Positions 1-5,169 of a stretch of 5,169 nt of DNA are shown here, piece by piece (within the stretch, counting starts at the first letter, position 1; each line of letters begins with the position of its first letter). The position numbers and the translations under genes are program-made. The notes below the pieces were generated by a model. That model was not told the DNA's origin and made no database searches. It worked only from the letters and a program-made list of their open reading frames with translations. The stretch spans positions 1 to 5,169 of the forward strand of contig CALDPL010000073.1 of assembly GCA_937911965.1 (NCBI GenBank). Direction: 5' to 3'. This stretch comes from an uncultured Allomuricauda sp. GTDB lineage: Bacteria > Bacteroidota > Bacteroidia > Flavobacteriales > Flavobacteriaceae.

Positions 1-807
1 GTAGCCAGGAACTATGCACATCCCACAATGTTGTCCTCCATGATAGCCGCTGCCGCAAAGATTTACCCCAAGGCGGTCTTTTCGGTCCATTTGGACCATG
101 GGAACGAGGAACATGTTTTGGGCGCCATTGATTCGGGGGACTACCAATCCGTAATGATAGATGCTTCCCACGAAGATTTTGATACCAATGTATCCCGAAC
201 ACGTGCCATGGTGCAACGGGCCCACAGGGAATCGATTGCCGTGGAGGCCGAATTGGGCGTTTTGTCCGGGGTGGAGGACGATCTTAAGATTTCCGAGGAA
301 CATTCCTCCTACACATGTCCCTCCGAGGTTGTGGAATTTGTGGAGGCCACCCAATGTGATAGCCTTGCTATGGCCGTGGGCACCAGCCATGGGGCCTATA
401 AATTTTCAGGTGGCCAAGGTATACAATTCGATATCCTTGGGGATATCCAGCGGCGCTTGGATGGTTTTCCCATTGTACTCCACGGAGGGTCTGCGGTCAA
501 TGTGGAGGAAATCGAGAGAATCAACGCGGCGAGAGGGAAGCTTTTGGCAAACGCGGCAGGGGTCAATCCCTCAGAGATCGTAAGGTCCATAGAATACGGG
601 GTCTGCAAAATCAATATAGCCACGGATACCCGATTGCTCTGGACCAGGGTGCACCGGGAATACTTTAGGGACTACCCCGAATTGTTCGATCCCATAGTCC
701 CAGGCAAGGAGTACATGAAAGAATATGAATGGTTTATGGTGCAGAAATTCGATCTCCTCAGGGCGACGGGCAAGGCAACAAAGATCAGAAAAATAATAAA
801 ACAGTAG
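1..807 (+). CDS. iolJ: class II aldolase, 3' part; probable 6-phospho-5-dehydro-2-deoxy-D-gluconate aldolase (IolJ-type)
   Basis: The frame is open from base 1 with no start, so the gene is cut by the window edge. It ends at TAG 805-807, leaving 268 residues. By comparison with GatY-type aldolases about 50 N-terminal residues are missing. Class II signatures are visible, numbering from base 1: HLDHG with the catalytic Asp at 32 and a zinc-ligand His at 33; SVMIDASH; VEAELG; GTSHG with a metal-ligand His at 130; LHGGS with His at 161; and KINIATD near 203-209, the phosphate-binding stretch. Between LHGGS and KIN there are about 20 more residues than in GatY, as in longer fructose-bisphosphate aldolases. 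The family cleaves ketose (bis)phosphates to dihydroxyacetone phosphate plus an aldehyde, in the cytoplasm. Because it lies directly before iolB, iolC and iolD, I infer that it splits 2-deoxy-5-keto-gluconate 6-phosphate into DHAP and malonate semialdehyde. A fructose-1,6- or tagatose-bisphosphate aldolase cannot be excluded from sequence alone. Confidence 0.88.
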   Translation, partial: VARNYAHPTMLSSMIAAAAKIYPKAVFSVHLDHGNEEHVLGAIDSGDYQSVMIDASHEDFDTNVSRTRAMVQRAHRESIAVEAELGVLSGVEDDLKISEEHSSYTCPSEVVEFVEATQCDSLAMAVGTSHGAYKFSGGQGIQFDILGDIQRRLDGFPIVLHGGSAVNVEEIERINAARGKLLANAAGVNPSEIVRSIEYGVCKINIATDTRLLWTRVHREYFRDYPELFDPIVPGKEYMKEYEWFMVQKFDLLRATGKATKIRKIIKQ

Positions 808-814
808 AATACTG

Positions 815-1705
815 ATGAAAGTAAGATTCGATTTATTGATCAAGCCTCAAAAGGACCATGGAACCTATCATGAGGTGACCCCAGCGACCGCAAACTGGAA
901 CTACCTGTCCTTCGGGGCCAAGGAAATGTCCAAAGGAGATCAATGGGAACACAACACCGGGGAGGATGAAATGGTTATCGTGCTTTTGGGCGGCAATTTC
1001 AAGGTGGAAAGTGACAAAGGGACCTGGGAAACCCTCGACGGCAGGAAGGATGTTTTCAGCGGGGTGGCCCATACCCTCTATCTTCCCAGAAACTGCAGCT
1101 TTACCTTGACGGCCACCAGTGAGATTCTGGATATCGCCTATGGGTGGTGCAGAGCGGATGAAGACCACCCTGCAAAAATGGTTCGGCCCCAACAAACCCC
1201 TGTGGTCATTTTCGGGGGGGACAACGCCACCAGACAGTTCAACGACCTGGTGCCCCCGGGCTTTGGCTGCAGTAGGATCGTGTCCCGGGAGGTATATACC
1301 CCTTCGGGCAACTGGAGTTCCTTTCCCGCCCACAAGCACGACGAAAGAATCTTGGACGAAAACGGAAAGGTTTTGGAGCCCATACAGGAGGAGATCTATT
1401 TCTATAAGTTCCAAAAACCCGAGGCCTATGCGCTCCAACAGGTTTACACCAAAGATCGCTCCCTGGACGAAATTCTCAGGCCAAGGCACAACGATGTGGT
1501 ATTGGTCCCAAAGGGATTCCATCCCGTGGTGGCGGAACACGGTTACCACTGTTATTATCTGAATTTTTTGGCGGGCAGCGATCAATGCCTGGCCAATACG
1601 ACCGACCCGGACCACGAGTGGATCTACAATTCGTGGAAGACCAAGGATGCACGCTTGCCCTTGGTGACCGCTGAAATGAACAAAACTGCCGGGCATGGGA
1701 ACTAA
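815..1705 (+). CDS. iolB: 5-deoxy-glucuronate isomerase IolB
   Basis: This 296-residue protein belongs to the KduI/IolB double-cupin family and isomerises 5-deoxy-D-glucuronate to 2-deoxy-5-keto-D-gluconate, the step after IolD, in the cytoplasm. The N-terminal cupin half covers about residues 1-125. The C-terminal half (about 150-255) carries the family hallmarks: EVYTPSGNWSSFPAHKHDE with metal-ligand histidines at 173 and 175, a QEEIYFY segment with the ligand Glu at 192 or 193, VYTKDRSLDE, and VPKGFHPV with the last ligand His at 236, followed by YYLNFLAG. Bacillus subtilis IolB is about 271 residues; this one is slightly longer, mainly in the loop after HKHDE and in a C-terminal tail past the DHEWI motif. 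ATG 815 is chosen because it gives the family N-terminus seven bases after the aldolase stop. There is no convincing Shine-Dalgarno sequence. The 3' end overlaps iolC, implying co-transcription and probable coupled translation. Confidence 0.95.
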   Translation: MKVRFDLLIKPQKDHGTYHEVTPATANWNYLSFGAKEMSKGDQWEHNTGEDEMVIVLLGGNFKVESDKGTWETLDGRKDVFSGVAHTLYLPRNCSFTLTATSEILDIAYGWCRADEDHPAKMVRPQQTPVVIFGGDNATRQFNDLVPPGFGCSRIVSREVYTPSGNWSSFPAHKHDERILDENGKVLEPIQEEIYFYKFQKPEAYALQQVYTKDRSLDEILRPRHNDVVLVPKGFHPVVAEHGYHCYYLNFLAGSDQCLANTTDPDHEWIYNSWKTKDARLPLVTAEMNKTAGHGN

Positions 1706-2708
1706 AAAACACGATATCATCACCTTTGGAAGGTCTTCCATCGACCTCTATTCCCAAAATATAGGGTCCCCCTTCAACGATATCAAAGGGTTTGATGCCT
1801 TTGTGGGCGGATCGCCCCTGAACATTGCGGTGGCCTGCTCAAGGCTTGGCCTCAGGAGTAGCCTGCTCAGTGCGGTGGGGAATGACAAGGTGGGGGAATT
1901 CATCCTTGACTTTTTGCAAAAGGAAAAGGTCAATACCTCAAGCGTACCGATCAAGGACGGAGCGCGCAGCAGTGCCGTGATTTTGGGAATCGAGCCCCCG
2001 GACCGGTTTCCCCTGGTCTACTACAGGGACAATGCGGCGGACATGCAGGTGGACCTGGACGATGTGTTGAAGGCGCGGATCCAGGACCATAGAGTGCTGC
2101 TGATCAATGGCACGGCCATGAACAGTGAACCCAGCAGGAGCGCGACCTTCCTGGCCGCGGAAATTGCTGTGGAACACGGGGTAGACCTGGTCCTGGATCT
2201 GGACTTCAGGGCAGACCAATGGCATGATTACCGGGCGTTCGGGGTGACCATGCGGGCCATTTTGCCCAAGGTGAAAATCGCCATGGGCACCGAGGAGGAA
2301 ATCCTGGCCGCCACTCTGAGCGAGGCTTCCCAGGTGGTGATCCGGCACCAACAGATTTCAGCCCCACAGATCAAGGGCAATATTTCGGAATCCATAGATC
2401 GATTGCTCGCTTTGGGCATTGAGACCCTTTTGGTGAAACGGGGAGCTGAAGGGGTGAGTATTTATTCCAAGGATGGGCCCAGGGAGGATGTACCGGGATT
2501 TCCGGTGGAGGTCCTGAACATTTTAGGGGCCGGGGATGCCTTTGCGGGAGGATTTTTATACGGGCATTTACAGGGATGGGACCTCTATAAGGCTTGCCGT
2601 ATGGGCAATGCGAGCGGGGCCCAATTGGTGACCAAAAAGGGCTGTGCCAACTTTATGCCGACCCTGGAGGAATCCATGGCCTTCATAGAGGAAAAAGGCG
2701 GATTTTAA
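1695..2708 (+). CDS. iolC: 5-dehydro-2-deoxygluconokinase IolC (PfkB/ribokinase family)
   Basis: This 337-residue PfkB-family sugar kinase phosphorylates 2-deoxy-5-keto-D-gluconate at C6 with ATP, making the substrate of the upstream aldolase. Visible features: an N-terminal strand ending in FGRSSIDLY with the substrate-binding Asp at 17; the PfkB signature around FVGGSPLNIAVA (37-48) with GGSPxN as in B. subtilis IolC; YYRDNAAD (about 109-116), a segment typical of IolC; LDLDFRADQW (about 167-176), which corresponds to the ELDYRPYxW region of IolC; LLVKRGAEG; and the C-terminal signature NILGAGDAFAGGF with the catalytic base Asp 281 in GAGD. Length agrees with the family (about 325-340). The start ATG 1695 lies inside the end of iolB, giving an 11-base overlap in another frame, which suggests translational coupling. 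The IolC-specific segments and the neighbours make IolC much more likely than a 2-keto-3-deoxygluconate kinase or fructokinase. Confidence 0.95.
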   Translation: MGTKKHDIITFGRSSIDLYSQNIGSPFNDIKGFDAFVGGSPLNIAVACSRLGLRSSLLSAVGNDKVGEFILDFLQKEKVNTSSVPIKDGARSSAVILGIEPPDRFPLVYYRDNAADMQVDLDDVLKARIQDHRVLLINGTAMNSEPSRSATFLAAEIAVEHGVDLVLDLDFRADQWHDYRAFGVTMRAILPKVKIAMGTEEEILAATLSEASQVVIRHQQISAPQIKGNISESIDRLLALGIETLLVKRGAEGVSIYSKDGPREDVPGFPVEVLNILGAGDAFAGGFLYGHLQGWDLYKACRMGNASGAQLVTKKGCANFMPTLEESMAFIEEKGGF

Positions 2709-2786
2709 ACGGGAGTCTCCCAAGAGGGTTTCCGATTTGATGTTAAAAATGTACCGGGAGCAAAAGTTCCCAAAGATATGGAACCG
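2709..2786 (+). other. iolC-iolD intercistronic segment with small hairpin and tiny ORF
   Basis: This is the only sizeable gap between genes in the operon. It contains a possible RNA hairpin at 2756-2771: GGGAGC, loop AAAA, GTTCCC, a six-pair stem with one G-U pair. A second short inverted repeat, GGGA-GTC-TCCC, lies at 2711-2721. There is no T-run after either, so they do not look like intrinsic terminators; they could stabilise or process the mRNA, or be chance. A 16-codon frame (ATG 2740, stop TGA 2788-2790) ends by overlapping the preferred iolD start as ATGA. The frame of iolC also stays open after its stop through to iolD, but has no ATG before 2778. No promoter or Shine-Dalgarno sequence was recognised. 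Confidence 0.35.
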
Positions 2787-4646
2787 ATGAAAACAATACG
2801 ATTGACAGTGGCCCAGGCGACCATCGCCTACCTCAAGAACCAATATGTGGAACGGGATGGGCTCGAACATAAATTTTTTGCGGGCTGTTTTGGAATATTG
2901 GGTCACGGCAATGTGGCGGGCATTGGACAGGCTTTGCAACAAGACCCCGAGTTTCCCTTCTATGTGGCCAGAAACGAACAGGGAATGGTCCATTCCGCCG
3001 TGGCCTATGCCAAGGTAAAGAATCGGTTGGAAGCTTTTGTCTGTACCACATCCATAGGTCCCGGAGCCACCAATATGGTTACGGGCGCCGCCTTGGCGAC
3101 CATCAACAGGATCCCCGTTCTATTGATTCCAGGGGATATTTTTGCGACCCGTTTGCCGGCACCCGTTTTACAGCAGCTGGAGTCCGACGCCACCCAGGAT
3201 ATTTCGGTCAACGATTGTTTTAAGCCCGTTTCCCGGTACTGGGATCGGATCAATCGGCCCGAACAATTGATAACTGCCCTACCCGAGGTCATGAGGGTAT
3301 TGACCTCCCCGGCACAAACCGGGGCCGTTACCCTATGTATCCCACAGGATGTACAGGCCCAGGCCCATGATTTTCCGGTGGAACTCTTTGAGAAAAAAAC
3401 CTGGACCATTGGGCGAACCCTTCCTGACCGTAGCCTGTTGTCCAGGGCGATAAAAGCCATTGAAAACAGTACCCGGCCCATAATCATAGCTGGGGGAGGG
3501 ACCATCTATTCCGAGGCCTGTGAAATCTTGGGTAAATTTGTCCGTAGGACCGGAATCCCTGTTGCCGAGACCTTTGCTGGAAAGGGGTCCCTGCCCTACA
3601 ATCATCCCCAAAACCTGGGGGCCATTGGGGTGACGGGAACCCCAGGGGCCATTGAGATGGCCAGGGAAGCCGATCTGGTCATCGGAATCGGTACCCGGTA
3701 CAGTGATTTTACCACCATTTCCAAATCGGGCTTCCAGAACCCCGATCTCCGGTTCATAAACATCAATGTCACCGAATTCGACGCCTTCAAACAGGGAGCC
3801 ATTCCCTTGGTAGGGGATGCCAAGGCCGTTTTGGAGGAACTGGATCGGGAACTTGAGGACTTTGAGGTGGACGAAGTCTACCGCAGGACGGTTGGGGAGC
3901 TCAATCGGAGTTGGGATGCCTTTGTGGGGGGAATCTATGCAACCAAGAGTGGGACACCTGCTTTTCAGGGAGCGGTCATCGGAGCGATCAACGACTTTTC
4001 TAGCGCAGAGGATATAGTGCTCTGTGCCGCGGGAAGCCTTCCCGGAGATCTTCACAAATTATGGCGTACCCGTAATCCCAAGGGCTTCCATTTGGAATAT
4101 GGATATTCCTGTATGGGTTATGAAATTGCAGGTGGACTTGGAGCTAAAATGGCGAAGCCAGATAGTGAAATCTACGTGATGGTGGGTGACGGAAGCTATC
4201 TTATGATGGCACAGGAAATTGTTACTTCCATCCAGGAAAGGCAAAAAATCACTATCATTCTGTTGAACAATTATGGCTATGCCAGTATCGGTTCTCTTTC
4301 GGCCTCTTTGGGAAGCGAGGGTTTCGGTACTTATTATAGATACAGGGACCAAACCACGGACCAACTCGATGGGGACCAGCTTCCAGTGGATTATGCTGCC
4401 AATGCTCAGAGCATGGGAGCCCATGTGATTAAAGCTTCCAATATCACAGATTTCAGGGAGGCACTCAAAACGGCAAAGACAATCGATCTGACCTGCCTGA
4501 TCTATATTGAGGTGGACAGAAAGAAGGCTGTACCCGGCTTTGCCTGGTGGGATGTGGCTGTGGCCGAAGTTTCTGAAAAAGAAGAAGTGAAGAAGGCTTA
4601 TAAAGACTTAAAGAAGAACAGAAAAAACCAAAAATTTTATCTCTAA
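2787..4646 (+). CDS. iolD: 3D-(3,5/4)-trihydroxycyclohexane-1,2-dione hydrolase IolD (ThDP-dependent)
   Basis: IolD hydrolyses the diketone made from scyllo-inosose, opening the inositol ring to 5-deoxy-D-glucuronate, the substrate of IolB. It belongs to the thiamine-diphosphate enzyme superfamily with acetolactate synthase and acts in the cytoplasm. Counting from ATG 2787 (619 residues): the N-terminal Pyr domain has GHGNVAGIGQAL and RNEQGM with the cofactor-activating Glu at 64; TSIGPGATNMV follows, then LLIPGDIFATR and KPVSRYWDRI, both typical of IolD; the central domain spans about 200-340 with GIGTRYSDF; the C-terminal PP domain has AAGSLPGDL, LEYGYSCMGYE and the ThDP/Mg motif GDG (467-469) to NN (494-495). 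B. subtilis IolD is about 644 residues. An in-frame ATG at 2778 would add three residues; 2787 is preferred because the protein then begins MKTIRLTVAQ, matching the MGKKIRLTTAQ start of B. subtilis IolD. The C-terminus is lysine-rich, as in relatives. No key residue seems missing. Confidence 0.95.
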   Translation: MKTIRLTVAQATIAYLKNQYVERDGLEHKFFAGCFGILGHGNVAGIGQALQQDPEFPFYVARNEQGMVHSAVAYAKVKNRLEAFVCTTSIGPGATNMVTGAALATINRIPVLLIPGDIFATRLPAPVLQQLESDATQDISVNDCFKPVSRYWDRINRPEQLITALPEVMRVLTSPAQTGAVTLCIPQDVQAQAHDFPVELFEKKTWTIGRTLPDRSLLSRAIKAIENSTRPIIIAGGGTIYSEACEILGKFVRRTGIPVAETFAGKGSLPYNHPQNLGAIGVTGTPGAIEMAREADLVIGIGTRYSDFTTISKSGFQNPDLRFININVTEFDAFKQGAIPLVGDAKAVLEELDRELEDFEVDEVYRRTVGELNRSWDAFVGGIYATKSGTPAFQGAVIGAINDFSSAEDIVLCAAGSLPGDLHKLWRTRNPKGFHLEYGYSCMGYEIAGGLGAKMAKPDSEIYVMVGDGSYLMMAQEIVTSIQERQKITIILLNNYGYASIGSLSASLGSEGFGTYYRYRDQTTDQLDGDQLPVDYAANAQSMGAHVIKASNITDFREALKTAKTIDLTCLIYIEVDRKKAVPGFAWWDVAVAEVSEKEEVKKAYKDLKKNRKNQKFYL

Positions 4647-4668
4647 CCAATCTTAATTGAACCAACTA

Positions 4669-5169
4669 ATGGACTATGAACTATTTATCACCTTAGCCTC
4701 TTTCGTGCTTTTTACAGGCGGAGTAGCCCTAATAACCTGGTTTAGTCTGAGAAAATCCAATTTGAGTTCCTCTGATGGTTACTTTCTGGGGGGAAGAAGT
4801 TTGACGGGACCGGTCATTGCGGGTTCCTTGTTGTTGACAAATATTTCTTCGGAGCACCTGATCGGTATGAACGGCAATTCGTATGTCAATGGCTTCATTG
4901 TCATCGCCTGGGAAGTGACCTCCTCCATTGCCCTGGTGGTGGCCACCGGCATCATGACCGTGGTTACCATGCGCGGCAGCTACGAATCGCTGATAGTCGC
5001 CCAACAGAGCTATTACCAGGACACCCGTTTCGCAGATGTCTGGGTCTCGCTGCGACGGGCGCCGGAAAGTGCGGAAAACTTTCCGCAGGACGTGCTCGAG
5101 CTGCAAGCCTTCCTGGGACCGGTCGCGCCCGGCCGACCCGAACAGGCGGGGACACTCGCGGCGTCTCTT
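4669..5169 (+). CDS. SSS-family sodium:solute symporter N-terminus, running in frame into unrelated sequence
   Basis: ATG 4669, 22 bases after iolD, opens a frame of 167 codons that is still open at the window end. Residues 1 to about 90 are the start of an SSS/SLC5 sodium symporter of the YidK/vSGLT kind: a first membrane helix (about 5-27), the DGYFLGGRSL motif (36-45), the broken helix GPVIAGSLLLTNISSEHLIGMNG (47-69, described here by its key residues N58, S60, E62, H63), and a helix with AWEVTSS (80-86). By alignment from memory, His63 corresponds to vSGLT Gln69 and human SGLT1 His83, and Glu82 and Ser85 to vSGLT Glu88 and Ser91, all sugar-site positions. Its place in an iol operon suggests inositol uptake across the inner membrane. 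From about residue 91 the sequence no longer looks like an SSS protein, which normally continues for over 400 residues; see the separate tail entry. The protein as drawn is probably not real. Confidence 0.75.
   Translation, partial: MDYELFITLASFVLFTGGVALITWFSLRKSNLSSSDGYFLGGRSLTGPVIAGSLLLTNISSEHLIGMNGNSYVNGFIVIAWEVTSSIALVVATGIMTVVTMRGSYESLIVAQQSYYQDTRFADVWVSLRRAPESAENFPQDVLELQAFLGPVAPGRPEQAGTLAASL
4943..5169 (+). other. foreign tail: FtsX/MacB-type ABC transporter permease fragment
   Basis: In the same frame as the symporter, the residues from about 92 onward read like the start of large ABC permeases of the FtsX family (COG0577 type). Those begin with a membrane helix ending in an IALVVA-like segment and continue with S(T)YESL, QQxYY, RFADV and L(K/R)RAP. 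Here MRGSYESL (101-108), AQQSYY (111-116), TRFADVWVSLRRAP (119-132) are seen in that order and spacing. GC rises: by hand count the 60-base lines at 4741-4920 are about 40-50% GC, while 4921-4980 and 5041-5160 are about 65-75%. Codons such as CGC, CTG, GCG and CTC replace the TTG, GGG, TCC style of the operon. After RRAPES (residue 134) the family likeness fades, so a frameshift or second break is possible there. It is cut by the window end. The donor would be a higher-GC bacterium, perhaps a proteobacterium; this is inferred from composition only. Confidence 0.65.
5071..5086. repeat. short perfect inverted repeat in the foreign tail
   Basis: GCGGAAA and TTTCCGC form perfect seven-base arms separated by two bases. 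It lies inside the open frame at the point where similarity to FtsX-type permeases fades. A partly matching copy of one arm (CCGGAAAG) sits just before it at 5062-5069. The two-base spacer is too tight for a full hairpin, though the outer pairs could form. It may be chance or mark an error-prone or rearranged site; no function is claimed. Confidence 0.3.

Noticed and set aside
833..1741. A 302-codon open frame on the - strand across iolB
   Set aside because: It lies antisense to a clear iolB, shows no recognisable motifs, and is explained by the GC-rich codon pattern of the real gene.
2709..2777. Read-through extension joining IolC to IolD in the same frame
   Set aside because: The frame is open after the iolC TAA, but both proteins have complete family lengths and normal ends, and the gap encodes nothing recognisable. 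Shared frame is expected one time in three.
3333..4055. A 240-codon open frame on the - strand inside iolD
   Set aside because: It is antisense to well-conserved IolD sequence and has no recognisable domain; treated as a shadow frame.
4647..4668. Terminator or promoter between iolD and the symporter
   Set aside because: The 22 bases contain only a four-base inverted repeat (CAAT/ATTG), no T-run and no recognisable promoter boxes.
4729..5106. A - strand open frame spanning the joint
   Set aside because: It is histidine- and glycine-rich low-complexity translation opposite coding sequence on both sides of a probable artificial join, with no recognisable family.
4669..5169. A novel fusion of a sodium symporter with an ABC permease
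   Set aside because: Only about 90 symporter residues are present, without most of the transport core, and the switch falls at a word plausible in both families together with a GC shift. A chimeric joint explains this better than a functional fusion.
1..5169. CRISPR arrays, tRNA or rRNA genes, insertion sequences, attachment sites
   Set aside because: No regularly spaced repeats, no tRNA-like cloverleaf, no transposase or terminal inverted repeats were seen; coding sequence fills nearly the whole window.

Overview
The window is a stretch of a myo-inositol catabolic operon, with every gene on the + strand. It ends in about 230 bases that look foreign to it. In order it holds: the 3' part of a class II aldolase (iolJ-type), iolB (5-deoxy-glucuronate isomerase), iolC (5-dehydro-2-deoxygluconokinase), iolD (the ThDP-dependent trihydroxycyclohexane-1,2-dione hydrolase), and the N-terminus of a sodium:solute symporter of the SSS/SLC5 family. 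These enzymes catalyse four consecutive steps. IolD opens the ring to 5-deoxy-glucuronate, IolB isomerises it to 2-deoxy-5-keto-gluconate, IolC phosphorylates that, and the aldolase splits the phosphate into dihydroxyacetone phosphate and malonate semialdehyde. The symporter would supply the substrate. The other pathway genes (inositol dehydrogenase iolG, dehydratase iolE, semialdehyde dehydrogenase iolA) and any regulator are not in the window.

Layout: the genes are tightly packed. There are 7 bases between the aldolase and iolB, an 11-base overlap of iolB with iolC, about 70-80 bases between iolC and iolD with a small hairpin and a tiny ORF, and 22 bases between iolD and the symporter. No promoter or terminator was recognised, so this is the interior of one transcription unit. 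The starts lack clear Shine-Dalgarno sequences. That feature, the protein style and the SSS-type inositol porter fit a member of the Bacteroidota, perhaps a marine flavobacterium with about 50% GC. This taxonomic placement is an inference and not proven by the sequence.

The most notable feature is at the 3' end. The symporter reading frame is normal for about 90 residues (ending around base 4940). It then continues in frame into sequence that matches the N-terminal region of FtsX/MacB-type ABC transporter permeases, with higher GC and different codon use. Both families plausibly share a short 'IALVVA'-like word at the joint. This is most economically a chimeric join (assembly or amplification artefact at a short shared word), less likely a real recombination. 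I found no evidence for a novel biological system. The rest is a recognisable, conventional inositol pathway.
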